Assembly: GCA_028554795.2 (NCBI GenBank)
Contig: CM068839.1
Span: 87,751,540 to 87,815,539, forward strand
Source of the DNA: Sinohyriopsis cumingii
Taxonomy: Eukaryota; Mollusca; Bivalvia; Unionida; Unionidae
DNA length: 64,000 bases
Direction of reading: 5' to 3'
The notes under the pieces were generated by a model. It ran no database searches, was not told the origin of the DNA, and saw only the letters and a program-made list of their open reading frames with translations. Positions 23,120-36,043 of the stretch are shown here, one piece after another (the stretch's first letter is position 1; the number at the start of each line of letters is the position of its first letter). Made by a program: the position numbers and the translations under genes.

Positions 23120-24105
23120 TATGACAATACAAGAGTATATCACAATTCTACTAGTACAGCTCTGGGATTGTTTCAGAGACGTACGACCATTCAATCAAAA
23201 TGCAATTAAACATTTTATAATTTGATTGGTATTGAATGTTCTAGTTCGAGGTTATCAAAAGCAAATTACATGAAAGAACTGCACAATTCTGCAGGTGCCA
23301 CATTTTACTTATATAAACACATGTACCATGGAAAAGGAAAAAAATAGCCAAATAGATTCATATATTACCAAAACATAATGCAAATAGACTTTTTTTAAAT
23401 ATAAATTATTACAAAAAGTGCACGTGTAAGATTTATAAATTCTTTGATTGATCTTTTTTATTCTGGCTGTGTCATACAGCAGTTGGATATTTAAAATCAG
23501 TTATAATCCTTATTACTGCAGCATATATACTTGTTAATTATTCTGACCAAGCATTATGCTATGAGAATTGCATTGCATAAATGGAAATATATTGTACTGC
23601 AAACCCACTTCCTCACATCCGACCCTGTTATCTGTTCAATGAATGTATTCTACAAGTATGCTCAGTGGCATGAATATGTGTTTTCTCTGAAATGTTTCAA
23701 ACTTAATGCAAAATAATGGTGAAAGACAAACGTTAATTCAAATAAAGCATCACACACATACACACGAATGCAACAAGTGTATACAGACAGGATGTCTTTC
23801 TTTGTCATACTATTTACACCGATAAATCAACAATAACTACTTAAAAGTGTTTTATTCAATTTTTAAATTCGGAAAAATGTGAGAAATACAATAAAACTCA
23901 AGAAATATTTATTTGTTGGTATTCCGCAGCGTGACAAATGGAACGTAACGCTCAGTGTAATTTCGACAATTTAGAACAAATGTTCATAACCGACAAAAAG
24001 ATTTCAAAGAAACTATATATGTAATCTTTACTGGTTCGATCTACAAGTAAATAGCTGCAGGATTCAGCTAATGGTGTACATTTCAAAAGGGAAATGGGAT
24101 GAAAT

Positions 24106-24480
24106 TGTCTCGAAGTAATTGTAACCAAAGTGTACTAAAAGATTACATAGCTCGCCTCTTTGAAGTAATTATAAACAATGTAATAAACGAGTATGTATCT
24201 CAACAATTTGATGTAATTGTAACCAGAGTACTAAAGCCGAGTAAATATCTCAACTCGTTGAAGCAACTGTATAACTGTAACAAGAGTAATAAATGAGTAT
24301 ATATCTCAACTCTCTGAAGTAATTGTAACCAAAGTACAATAAATGATTACATAGCTCATCTCTTCAAGGTAATTGTAACTAGTCTAATAAACTATTACAT
24401 ATCTCAGCTCTTCCAAGCAATTGTAAACAAAATGTAATAAATAACAGCTTAGATGACCTCTTCGATGCATTTAATAGTCT
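24106..24480 (+). repeat. ~50-bp minisatellite, A, U5 (alpha)
   Basis: Alpha copy that looks the same as U4A by eye. Confidence 0.88.
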
Positions 24481-24510
24481 TCAGTTTACATAATAAAACT
24501 AATTATCATG

Positions 24511-25088
24511 CAGGTCAAAGGTCTTGGTGAGGTCGATGAACATCATGTAGAGTGGTTGACCTTGCTCTGTGTTCTTCTCTTGGAGTTGTCGTATGGAAAA
24601 TATCCTGTCTGTCGTCGACCTGCCTGCATTAAAGCCGCACTGGGATTCCAGGTGCACACTGTCCGCCAGCAACTGCAGCCTGTTGAATATAATGCGGGCA
24701 TACACGTTGCCAACGATGCTCAGAAGCGAGATCAAGCGAGATCCCTCTGTAATTATTACAGTCACTGAGGTCGCCATTGTTTTTGTAAACGGTATCTCGC
24801 GCATGTCTTGGGGATCCGCTCCTTCCTCCCAGCAGAGACAAAGTAGCTCATGCAGTGGCTGAAGCAATGTTTGTTTCTCACGTTCGATAGCTTCGGGCGG
24901 GATGATGTCACTACCTGGTGCTTTGTCGTTTCGGAGGGAGTCAATTGCTTTGCTGAGCTCCTCTAAGGTGGGCACTTTGTTGAGCTCGTCCATGATTAGC
25001 AGTTTTTATGCTGCTAGGGGCCGCATTGGTGACTGACATTTCTTGGGAGTATAGCTCTAGGTAGTGTTCCACCCATCTGGCCATCTGT
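24511..25088 (-). mobile_element. LINE RT fragment, A type, U5
   Basis: Frame 24993-24499, 164 codons, FIDLTKTFD. It differs from U4A mainly in TLLQPLHE. Confidence 0.9.
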
Positions 25089-25497
25089 CATACTTAATGC
25101 AAAATAATGGTGAAAGACAAACGTTAATTCAAATAAAGCATCGCACACATACACACGAATGCAACAAGTGTATACAGACATGATGTCTTCCGTCGTCATA
25201 CTATATACACCGGCTAATCAACAATAACTACTTAAAAGTGTTTAATTCAATTTTTAAATTCACAAAAAATGTGAGAAATACAATAAAACTCAAGAAATCT
25301 TTATTTGTTGGTATTCCGCAGCGTAACAAATGGAACGTAACGCCCAGTGTAATTTCGACAATTTAGAACAAATCTTCATATGCGACAAAAAGATTTCAAA
25401 GAAACTATATATGTAATCTTTACTGGTTCGATCTACAAGTAAATAACTCCAGGATTCAGTTTATGGTGTACATTTCAAAAGGGAAATGGGATGAAAT

Positions 25498-25872
25498 TAT
25501 CTCGAAGTAATTGTAAGCAAAGTGTACTAAAAGATTACATAGCTCGCCTCTTTGAAGTAATTATAAACAATGTAATAAACGAGTATGTATCTCAACTATT
25601 TGATGTAATTGAAACCAGAGTAATAAAGACGAGTAAATATCTCAACTCGTTGAAGTAACTGTATAACTGTAAAAAGAGTAATAAATAAGTATATATCTCA
25701 ATTCTCTGAAGTAATTGTAACCAAAATACAATAAATGATTACATAGCTCATCTCTTCAAGGTAATTGTAACTAGTCTAATAAACTATTACATATCTCAGC
25801 TCTTCCAAGCAATTGTTAACAAAATGTAATAAATAACAGCTTAGATGACCTCTTCGATGCATTTAATAGTCT
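25498..25872 (+). repeat. ~50-bp minisatellite, B, U5
   Basis: B copy with a private AATAAAGACGAG in repeat 3/4 and GTTAAC in repeat 7. Confidence 0.88.
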
Positions 25873-25903
25873 TCAGTTTACATAATAAAAACTAATTATC
25901 ATG

Positions 25904-26889
25904 CAGGTCAATGGTCTTGGTGAGTTCAATGAACATCATGTAGAGTGGTTGACCTTGCTCTGTGTTCTTCTCTTGGAGTTGTCGTATGGAAAAGATCATG
26001 TCTGTCGTCGACCTGCCTGCTTTAAAGCCGCACTGGGATTCCAGGTGCACACGGTCCACCAGCAACTGCAGCCTGTTGAGTATAATGCGGGAATACACTT
26101 TGCCAACGATGCTCAGAAGCGAGATCCCTCTGTAATTATTACAGTTACTGAGGTCGCCATTGTTTTTGTAAACGGTATCTCGCGCATATCTTGGAGGACC
26201 GCTCCTTTCCTCCCAGCAGAGACAAAGTAGCTCATGCAGCAGCTGAAGCAATGTTGGTTTCCCACGTTCGATAGCTTTGGGCGGGATGCTGTCACTACAT
26301 GGTGCTTTGTCGTTTGGGACGGAGTCGATTGCTTTGTTGAGCTCCTCTAAGGTGGGCACTTTGTCGAGCTCCTCTATGGTGGGCAGTTTTTATGCTGTTA
26401 GGGCTGCATCGGTGACTGACATTTCTTGGGAGCATAGCTCTGAGTAGTGTTCCACCCATCTGGCCATCTGTTGCTCACAGTCAGTGATCTCCTCTCCCGT
26501 CAGAGATTTCTGGCGGACGATCCCTTTCACCATAGGGCCTAGAGCCTTCTTGATATCACAGTACATACCTTGGATGTTTCCGGATTCGGCACTGCGCTGG
26601 AGTCCTTCACATAGTTGTTACCAGTACACGTTCGCGCACTGTCTAGCGATGTGTTGGGTGTTGCTTCGAGCGCTTCTGAGATCAGCAAGCATCCGTTCAT
26701 TAGGGCATTTTTTGTAAGCTTTGAAGGCTTTTCATTTGTCTTCGATTATTGGTTCTATCCTTGATAGATGTGCGCTGAACTAGTGCCAAACGTGGCCATG
26801 GCTGTGCTGTAGATGACACCCTTCATGGCGCTCCACATGGCTGTGGCATCGTGATCTGGCAGGTCTTGGAGTGCCTGGTCCAGGGCTAG
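25904..26889 (-). mobile_element. LINE linker-RT fragment, B type, U5
   Basis: RT frame 26359-25892, 155 codons, VYSRIILNRL, FIELTKTID. The linker has MSIIVIYSC like U1B/U8B rather than MGIIVIYSC of U3B/U4B. Confidence 0.9.
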
Positions 26890-27896
26890 TATGAGAATAC
26901 AAGAGTATATCACAATTATGCTCATGCAGCTCTGAGATTTTTTCAGAGACGTACGAAAATTCAATCAAAATCCATTTAAACATTTTATAATTTCATTTGT
27001 ATTAAATGTTCTAATTCGAGGTTATTAAAAGCTTATTACATGAATAAACTGCACAATTTTGCAGGTGCCACATTTTACTTAAATAAAAACAGACATCATG
27101 AAAAAGGAAAAATCAGCCAAATATATTCATATATTACCAAAACATAATGCAAATAGACTTTTTTTTATATAAATTATTACAAAAAGTGCACATGTAAGAT
27201 TTATAAATTCTTTGGTTGATCTTTTTTATTCTGGCTGTGTCATACAGGAAATGTTTTTTAAACTAAACAGGCATTGGATATTGAAAATCAATTATAATCC
27301 TTATTATTGCAGCATATATACTTGTCAATTATTCTGGCCAAGCATTATGCTATAAGAATTGCATTGCATAAATGGAAATATATTGTACTGCAAACCCACT
27401 TCCTCACATCCGACCCTGTTATCTGTTCAATGAATGTATTCTACAAGTATCCTCAATGGCATGAATATCGGTTTTCTTTGACATGTTTCAAACTTAATGC
27501 AAAATAACGGTGAAAGACAAACGTTAATTCAAATAAAGCATCACACACATACACACGAATGCAACAAGTGTATACAGACATGATGTCTTCCTTCGTCATA
27601 CTATATACACCGGCTGATCAACAATAACTACTTAAAAGTGTTTTATTCAATTGTTAAATTTGTAAAACATTTGAGAAATACAATAAAACCCAAGAAATTT
27701 GTATTTGTTGGTATTCCACAGCGGGACAAATGGAACGTAATTCCCAGTGTAATTTCGACAATTTAGAACAAATCTTCATAACCAACAAAAAGATTTCAAA
27801 GAAACTATATATGTAATCTTTACTGGTTCGATCTACAAGTAAATAGCTGCAGGATTCAGTTAATGGTGTACATTTCAAAAGGAAATGGGATGAAAT

Positions 27897-28271
27897 TATC
27901 TCGAAGTAATTGTAACCAAAGTGTACTAAAAGATTACATAGCTCGCCTCTTTGAAGTAATTATAAACAATGTAATAAACGAGCATGTATCTCAACTATTT
28001 GATGTAATTGAAACCAGAGTATTAAAGCCGAGTAAATATCTCAACTCGTTGAAGTAACTGTATAACTGTAAAAAGAGTAATAAATAAGTATATATCTCAA
28101 TTCTCTGAAGTAATTGTAACCAAAATACAATAAATGATTACATAGCTCATCTCTTCAAGGTAATTGTAACTAGTCTAATAAACTATTACATATCTCAGCT
28201 CTTCCAAGCAATTGTAAACAAAATGTAATAAATAACAGCTTAGATGACCTCTTCGATGCATTTAATAGTCT
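27897..28271 (+). repeat. ~50-bp minisatellite, C, U5
   Basis: C copy of the U3C/U4C kind. Confidence 0.88.
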
Positions 28272-28302
28272 TCAGTTTACATAATAAAAACTAATTATCA
28301 TG

Positions 28303-29313
28303 CAGGTCAATGGTCTTGGTGAGTTCAATGAACATCATGTAGAGTGGTTGACCTTGCTCTGTGTTCTTCTCTTGGAGTTGTCGTATGGAAAAGATCATGT
28401 CTGTCGTCGACCTGCCTGCTTTAAAGCCGCACTGGGATTCCAGGTGCACACGGTCCACCAGCAACTGCAGCCTGTTGAGTATAATGCGGGCATACACTTT
28501 GCCAACGATGCTCAGAAGCGAGATCCCTCTGTTGTTATTACAGTCACTGAGGTCGCCATTGTTTTTGTAAACGGTATCTCGCGCATATCTTGGGGGACCG
28601 CTCCTTTCCTTCCAGCAGAGACAAAGTAGCTCATGCAGCGGCTGAAGCAATGTTGGTTTCCCACGTTCTATAGCTTTGGGCGGGATGCTGTCACTACCTG
28701 GTGCTTTGTCGTTTGGGTGGGAGTCGATTGCTTTGCTGAGCTCCTCTAAGGTGGGCACTTTGTCGAGCTCATCCATGGTGGGCAGTTTTTATGCTGCTAG
28801 GGGCCGCATCGGTGACTAGCATATCCTGGGAGTATAGCTCTGAGTAGTGTTCCACCCATCTGGCCATCTGTTGCTCACAGTCAGTGATCTCCTCTCCCCT
28901 CAGAGATTTCCGGGGAACGGCCCCTTTCACCGTAGGGCCTATAGCCTTCTTGATACCACAGTACATACCTTGGATGTTTCCGGACTCGGCAGTGTGCTGG
29001 AGTCCTTCACATAGTTGTTACCAGTACTCGTTCGCGCACTGTCTAGCGATTGTGTTGGGTGTTGCTTCGAGCACTTCTGAGATCAGCAAGCGTCCGTCCA
29101 TTAAGGCATTTTTTTGTAACGTTTGAAGGCTTTTCGTTTGTCTTCGATTATTGGTTCCATCCTTGATAGATGTGCGTTGAACCAGTCCTGGCTGGGCCGT
29201 TAATTTTTGCCAAACATGGCCATGGCTGTGCTGTAGATTGCACCCTTCATGGCGTTCCACATGGCTGTGGCATCGTGGTCTGGCAGGTCCTGGAGTGTCT
29301 GGTCCAGGGCTAG
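28303..29313 (-). mobile_element. LINE linker-RT fragment, C type, U5
   Basis: RT frame 28776-28291 with private CNNNRGISLLS (Tyr to Asn in the most conserved RT block) and B-like LLVDRVHLES. A stop follows FGKN in the linker (GTTAATTTTT near 29201), shared only with U10C. Confidence 0.9.
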
Positions 29314-30299
29314 TATGACAATACAAGAGTATATCACAATTCTACTAGTGCAGCTATGAGATTGTTTCAGAGACGTACGACCATTCAATCAAAATGCAAT
29401 TAAACATTTTATAATTTGATTGGTATTGAATGTTCTAGTTCGAGGTTATCAAAAGCAAATTACATGAAAGAACTGCACAATTCTGCAGGTGCCACATTTT
29501 ACTTATATAAACACATGCACCATGGAAAAGGAAAAAAATAGCCAAATAGATTCATATATTACCAAAACATAATGCAAATAGACTTTTTTTAAATATAAAT
29601 TATTACAAAAAGTGCACGTGTAAGATTTATAAATTCTTTGATTGATCTTTTTTATTCTGGCTGTGTCATACAGCAGTTGGATATTTAAAATCAGTTATAA
29701 TCCTTATTACTGCAGCATATATACTTGTTAATTATTCTGACCAAGCATTATGCTATGAGAATTGCATTGCATAAATGGAAATATATTGTACTGCAAACCC
29801 ACTTCCTCACATCCGACCCTGTTATCTGTTCAATGAATGTATTCTACAAGTATGCTCAGTGGCATGAATATGTGTTTTCTCTGAAATGTTTCAAACTTAA
29901 TGCAAAATAATGGTGAAAGACAAACGTTAATTCAAATAAAGCATCACACACATACACACGAATGCAACAAGTGTATACAGACAGGATGTCTTTCTTTGTC
30001 ATACTATTTACACCGATAAATCAACAATAACTACTTAAAAGTGTTTTATTCAATTTTTAAATTCGGAAAAATGTGAGAAATACAATAAAACTCAAGAAAT
30101 ATTTATTTGTTGGTATTCCGCAGCGTGACAAATGGAACGTAACGCTCAGTGTAATTTCGACAATTTAGAACAAATGTTCATAACCGACAAAAAGATTTCA
30201 AAGAAACTATATATGTAATCTTTACTGGTTCGATCTACAAGTAAATAGCTGCAGGATTCAGCTAATGGTGTACATTTCAAAAGGGAAATGGGATGAAAT

Positions 30300-30674
30300 T
30301 GTCTCGAAGTAATTGTAACCAAAGCGTACTAAAAGATTACATAGCTCGCCTCTTTGAAGTAATTATAAACAATGTAATAAACGAGTATGTATCTCAACAA
30401 TTTGATGTAATTGTAACCAGAGTACTAAAGCCGAGTAAATATCTCAACTCGTTGAAGCAACTGTATAACTGTAACAAGAGTAATAAATGAGTATATATCT
30501 CAACTCTCTGAAGTAATTGTAACCAAAGTACAATAAATGATTACATAGCTCATCTCTTAGAGGTAATTGTAACTAGTCTAATAAACTATTACATATCTCA
30601 GCTCTTCCAAGCAATTGTAAACAAAATGTAATAAATAACAGCTTATATGACCTCTTCGATGCATTTAATAGTCT
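30300..30674 (+). repeat. ~50-bp minisatellite, A, U6 (gamma)
   Basis: Gamma copy, TTAGAGG plus GCTTATATGACC, with private AAAGCGTACT in repeat 1. Confidence 0.88.
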
Positions 30675-30704
30675 TCAGTTTACATAATAAAACTAATTAT
30701 CATG

Positions 30705-31282
30705 CAGGTCAAAGGTCTTGGTGAGGTCGATGAACATCATGTAGAGTGGTTGACCTTGCTCTGTGTTCTTCTCCTGGAGTTGTCGTATGGAAAATATCCT
30801 GTCTGTCGTCGACCTGCCTGCATTAAAGCCGCACTGGGATTCCAGGTGCACACTGTCCGCCAGCAACTGCAGCCTGTTGAATATAATGCGGGCATACACT
30901 TTGCCAATGATGCTCAGAAGCGAGATCAAGCGAGATCCCTCTGTAATTATTACAGTCACTGAGGTCGCCATTGTTTTTGTAAACGGTATCTCGCGCATGT
31001 CTTGGGGATCCGCTCCTTCCTCCCAGCAGAGACAAAGTAGCTCATGCAGTGGCTGAAGCAATGTTTGTTTCTCACGTTCGATAGCTTCGGGCGGGATGAT
31101 GTCACTACCTGGTGCTTTGTCGTTTGGGAGGGAGTCAATTGCTTTGCTGAGCTCCTCTAAGGTGGGCACTTTGTCGAACTCATCCATGGTGGGCAGTTTT
31201 TATGCTGCTAGGGGCCGCATCGGTGACTGACATTTCTTGGGAGTATAGCTCTAGGTAGTGTTCCACCCATCTGGCCATCTGT
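30705..31282 (-). mobile_element. LINE RT fragment, A type, U6
   Basis: Frame 31187-30693, 164 codons, with LLSIIGKVYARIIF (Lys retained in GKV, where most A copies have GNV) and DEFDKVPTL. Confidence 0.9.
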
Positions 31283-31690
31283 CATACTTAATGCAAAATA
31301 ATGGTGAAAGACAAACGTTAATTCAAATAAAGCATCGCACACATACACACGAATGCAACAAATGTATACAGACATGATATCTTCCGTCGTCATACTATAT
31401 ACACCGGCTAATCAACAATAACTACTTAAAAGTGTTTAATTCACTTTTTAAATTCACAAAAAATGTGAGAAATACAATAAAACTCAAGAAATCTTTATTT
31501 GTTGGTATTCCGCAGCGTAACAAATGGAATGTAACGCCCAGTGTAATTTCGACAATTTAGAACAAATCTTCATATGCGACAAAAAGATTTCAAAGAAACT
31601 ATATATGTAATCTTTACTGGTTCGATCTACAAGTAAATAACTCCAGGATTCAGTTTATGGTGTACATTTCAAAAGGAAATGGGATGAAAT

Positions 31691-32065
31691 TATCTCGAAG
31701 TAATTGTAAGCAAAGTGTACTAAAAGATTACATAGCTCGCCTCTTTGAAGTAATTATAAACAATGTAATAAACGAGTATGTATCTCAACTATTTGATGTA
31801 ATTGAAACCAGAGTATTAAAGCCGAGTAAATATCTCAACTCGTTGAAGTAACTGTATAACTGTAAAAAGAGTAATAAATAAGTATATATCTCAATTCTCT
31901 GAAGTAATTGTAACCAAAATACAATAAATGATTACATAGCTCATCTCTTCAAGGTAATTGTAACTAGTCTAATAAACTATTACATATCTCAGCTCTTCCA
32001 AGCAATTGTAAACAAAATGTAATAAATAACAGCTTAGATGACCTCTTCGATGCATTTAATAGTCT
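31691..32065 (+). repeat. ~50-bp minisatellite, B part of B/C, U6
   Basis: B copy that has GTAAAC in repeat 7, where most B copies have GTTAAC. U10B shares this. Confidence 0.88.
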
Positions 32066-32096
32066 TCAGTTTACATAATAAAAACTAATTATCATG

Positions 32097-33106
32097 CAGG
32101 TCAATGGTCTTGGTGAGTTCAATGAACATCATGTAGAGTGGTTGACCTTGCTCTGTGTTCTTCTCTTGGAGTTGTCGTATGGAAAAGATCATGTCTGTCG
32201 TCGACCTGCCTGCTTTAAAGCCGCACTGGGATTCCAGGTGCACACGGTCCACCAGCAACTGCAGCCTGTTGAGTATAATGCGGGAATACACTTTGCCAAC
32301 GATGCTCAGAAGCGAGATCCCTCTGTAATTATTACAGTTACTGAGGTCGCCATTGTTTTTGTAAACGGTATCTCGCGCATATCTTGGAGGACCGCTCCTT
32401 TCCTCCCAGCAGAGACAAAGTAGCTCATGCAGCAGCTGAAGCAATGTTGGTTTCCCACGTTCGATAGCTTTGGGCGGGATGCTGTCACTACATTGTGCTT
32501 TGTCGTTTGGGGCGGAGTCGATTGCTTTGTTGAGCTCCTCTAAGGTGGGCACTTTGTGGAGCTCCTCTATGGTGGGCAGTTTTTATGCTGCTAGGGCTGC
32601 ATCGGTGACTGACATTTCTTGGGAGCATAGCTCTGAGTAGTGTTCCACCCATCTAGCCATCTGCTGCTCGCAGTCAGTGATCTCCTCTCCCGTCAGAGAT
32701 TTCTGGCGGACGATCCCTTTCACCATAGGGCCTAGAGCCTTCTTGATACCACAATACATCCCTTGGATGTTTCCGGACTCGGCAGTGTGCTGGAGTCCTT
32801 CACATAGTTGTTACCAGTACTCGTTCGCGCACTGTCTAGCGATTGTGTTGGGTGTTGCTTCGAGCACTTCTGAGATCAGCAAGCGTCCGTCCATTAAGGC
32901 ATTTTTTTGTAACGTTTGAAGGCTTTTCGTTTGTCTTCGATTATTGGTTCCATCCTTTATAGATGTGCGTTGAACCAGTCCTGGCTGGGCCGTTCCTTTT
33001 TGCCAAACATGGCCATGGCTGTGCTGTAGATTGCACCCTTCATGGCGTTCCACATGGCTGTGGCATCGTGGTCTGGCAGGTCCTGGAGTGTCTGGTCCAG
33101 GGCTAG
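32097..33106 (-). mobile_element. LINE fragment, B/C hybrid, U6
   Basis: The RT part is B type (frame 32552-32085, SAPNDKAQCSD). The linker part right of 32749 is C type with seven T. It lacks the B-only 22-base linker deletion because that part is C. Confidence 0.9.
32726..32748. other. B-to-C crossover interval in U6
   Basis: B-specific ACCATAGGG ends at 32725 and C-specific GATACCAC begins at 32749. The exchange lies within the LINE linker region in about 23 shared bases. Confidence 0.88.
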
Positions 33107-34091
33107 TATGACAATACAAGAGTATATCACAATTCTACTAGTACAGCTCTGGGATTGTTTCAGAGACGTACGACCATTCAATCAAAATGCAATTAAACAT
33201 TTTATAATTTGATTGGTATTGAATGTTCTAGTTCGAGGTTATCAAAAGCAAATTACATGAAAGAACTGCACAATTCTGCAGGTGCCACATTTTACTTATA
33301 TAAACACATGTACCATGGAAAAGGAAAAAAATAGCCAAATAGATTCATATATTACCAAAACATAATGCAAATAGACTTTTTTTAAATATAAATTATTACA
33401 AAAAGTGCACGTGTAAGATTTATAAATTCTTTGATTGATCTTTTTATTCTGGCTGTGTCATACAGCAGTTGGATATTTAAAATCAGTTATAATCCTTATT
33501 ACTGCAGCATATATACTTGTTAATTATTCTGACCAAGCATTATGCTATGAGAATTGCATTGCAGAAATGGAAATATATTGTACTGCAAACCCACTTCCTC
33601 ACATCCGACCCTGTTATCTGTTCAATGAATGTATTCTACAAGTATGCTCAGTGGCATGAATATGTGTTTTCTCTGAAATGTTTCAAACTTAATGCAAAAT
33701 AATGGTGAAAGACAAACGTTAATTCAAATAAAGCATCACACACATACACACGAATGCAACAAGTGTATACAGACAGGATGTCTTTCTTTGTCATACTATT
33801 TACACCGATAAATCAACAATAACTACTTGAAAGTGTTTTATTCAATTTTTAAATTCGGAAAAATGTGAGAAATACAATAAAACTCAAGAAATATTTATTT
33901 GTTGGTATTCCGCAGCGTGACAAATGGAACGTAACGCTCAGTGTAATTTCGACAATTTAGAACAAATGTTCATAACCGACAAAAAGATTTCAAAGAAACT
34001 ATATATGTAATCTTTACTGGTTCGATCTACAAGTAAATAGCTGCAGGATTCAGCTAATGGTGCACATTTCAAAAGGGAAATGGGATGAAAT

Positions 34092-34466
34092 TGTCTCGAA
34101 GTAATTGTAACCAAAGTGTACTAAAAGATTACATAGCTCGCCTCTTTGAAGTAATTATAAACAATGTAATAAACGAGTATGTATCTCAACAATTTGATGT
34201 AATTGTAACCAGAGTACTAAAGCCGAGTAAATATCTCAACTCGTTGAAGCAACTGTATAACTGTAACAAGAGTAATAAATGAGTATATATCTCAACTCTC
34301 TGAAGTAATTGTAACCAAAGTACAATAAATGATTACATAGCTCATCTCTTAGAGGTAATTGTAACTAGTCTAATAAACTATTACATATCTCAGCTCTTCC
34401 AAGCAATTGTAAACAAAATGTAATAAAAAGCAGCTTAGATGACCTCTTCGATGCATTTAATAGTCT
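34092..34466 (+). repeat. ~50-bp minisatellite, A, U7 (beta)
   Basis: TTAGAGG copy without the AAAAAATGTAAAAACC change of U1 and U8, and with a private TAATAAAAAGCAGC. Confidence 0.88.
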
Positions 34467-34496
34467 TCAGTTTACATAATAAAACTAATTATCATG

Positions 34497-35074
34497 CAGG
34501 TCAAAGGTCTTGTTGAGGTCGATGCACATCATGTAGAGTGGTTGACCTTGCTCTGTGTTCTTCTCTTGGAGTTGTCGTATGGAAAATATCCTGTCTGTCG
34601 TCGACCTGCCTGCATTAAAGCCGCACTGGGATTCCAGGTGCACACTGTCCGCCAGCAACTGCAGCCTGTTGAATATAATGCGGGCATAAACGTTGCCAAC
34701 GATGCTCAGAAGCGAGATCAAGCGAGATCCCTCTGTAATTATTACAGTCACTGAGGTCGCCATTGTTTTTGTAAACGGTATCTCGCGCATGTCTTGGGGA
34801 TCCGCTCCTTCCTCCCAGCAGAGACAAAGTAGCTCATGCAGTGGCTGAAGCAATGTTTGTTTCCCACGTTCGATAGCTTCGGGCGGGATGATGTCACTAC
34901 CTGGTGCTTTGTCGTTTGGGAGGGAGTCGATTGCTTTGCTGAGCTCCTCTAAGGTGGGCACTTTGTCGAACTCATCCATGGTGGGCAGTTTTTATGCTGC
35001 TAGGGGCCGCATCGGTGACTGACATTTCTTGGGAGTATAGCTCTAGGTAGTGTTCCACCCATCTGGCCATCTGT
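34497..35074 (-). mobile_element. LINE RT fragment, A type, U7
   Basis: Frame 34979-34485, 164 codons, motif A CIDLNKTFD (Asn for Thr) shared with U8A. The plus-strand base behind it is CTTGTTGAGG. Confidence 0.9.
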
Positions 35075-35483
35075 CATACTTAATGCAAAATAATGGTGAA
35101 AGACAAACGTTAATTCAAATAAAGCATCGCACACATACACACGAATGCAACAAGTGTATACAGACATGATGTCTTCCGTCGTCATACTATATACACCGGC
35201 TAATCAACAATAACTACTTAAAAGTGTTTAATTCAATTTTTAAATTCACAAAAAATGTGAGAAATACAATAAAACTCAAGAAATCTTTATTTGTTGGTAT
35301 TCCGCAGCGTAACAAATGGAACCTAACGCCCAGTGTAATTTCGACAATTTAGAACAAATCTTCATATGCGACAAAAAGATTTCAAAGAAACTATATATGT
35401 AATCTTTACTGGTTCGATCTACAAGTAAATAACTCCAGGATTCAGTTTATGGTGTACATTTCAAAAGGGAAATGGGATGAAAT

Positions 35484-35858
35484 TATCTCGAAGTAATTGT
35501 AAGCAAAGTGTACTAAAAGATTACATAGCTCGCCTCTTTGAAGTAATTATAAACAATGTAATAAACGAGTATGTATCTCAACTATTTGATGTAATTGAAA
35601 CCAGAGTATTAAAGCCGAGTAAATATCTCAACTCGTTGAAGTAACTGTATAACTGTAAGAAGAGTAATAAATAAGTATATATCTCAATTCTCTGAAGTAA
35701 TTGTAACCAAAATACAATAAATGATTACATAGCTCATCTCTTCAAGGTAATTGTAACTAGTCTAATAAACTATTACATATCTCAGCTCTTCCAAGCAATT
35801 GTAAACAAAATGTAATAAATAACAGCTTAGATGACCTCTTCGATGCATTTAATAGTCT
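35484..35858 (+). repeat. ~50-bp minisatellite, B/C switch region, U7
   Basis: Starts B type (GTAAGCAAAG, GAGTATG) and becomes indistinguishable from C. It has a private CTGTAAGAAGAG. Confidence 0.86.
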
Positions 35859-36043
35859 TCAGTTTACATAATAAAAACTAATTATCATGCAGGTCAATGG
35901 TCTTGGTGAGTTCAATGAACATCATGTAGAGTGGTTGACCTTGCTCTGTGTTCTTCTCTTGGAGTTGTCGTATGGAAAAGATCATGTCTGTCGTCGACCT
36001 GCCTGCTTTAAAGCCGCACTGGGATTCCAGGTGCACACGGTCC
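35571..36043. other. B-to-C crossover interval in U7
   Basis: B-specific ACGAGTATGTATC is followed by sequence common to B and C until C-specific GTCCGCC at 36044. The interval covers most of the minisatellite and the start of the LINE piece. Confidence 0.85.

Larger units (their letters stand above)
17194..23389 (+). repeat. HOR unit U4 (A-B-C, alpha haplotype)
   Basis: Monomers are A 17194-18892, B 18893-20962 and C 20963-23389. It is closest to U3, with shared ATGATTAGCAG after the A-type LINE piece, CAGTACACG in B and TATATTAATTATTAC at the start of C. It looks like a one-HOR-step tandem duplicate. Private changes include GGTTTGCAGATTTTATGC near 20182. Confidence 0.95.
23390..29583 (+). 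repeat. HOR unit U5 (A-B-C, alpha haplotype)
   Basis: Monomers are A 23390-25088, B 25089-27158 and C 27159-29583. A and B resemble U3/U4. The right half of C carries a different set of variants (GTCCGTCCATTAAGG, GCCGTTAATTTTTGCC, GCAGCTATGAGATT) that match U10C at 50.7-51.8 kb. The unit is therefore a mosaic at the scale of a monomer. Confidence 0.95.
29584..33376 (+). repeat. HOR unit U6 (A + B/C hybrid, 3.79 kb, gamma haplotype)
   Basis: Monomers are A 29584-31282 and hybrid B/C 31283-33376. A carries the gamma variant GCTTATATGACC. The second monomer is B type up to 32725 and C type from 32749. One monomer length (about 2.4 kb) is missing relative to the standard HOR. Confidence 0.94.

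Noticed and set aside
33435-33659. Cys-containing 74-codon plus-strand frame present only in U7
   Set aside because: It exists because of one private base (GCAGAAATGG for GCATAAATGG) that removes a stop present in all other copies.
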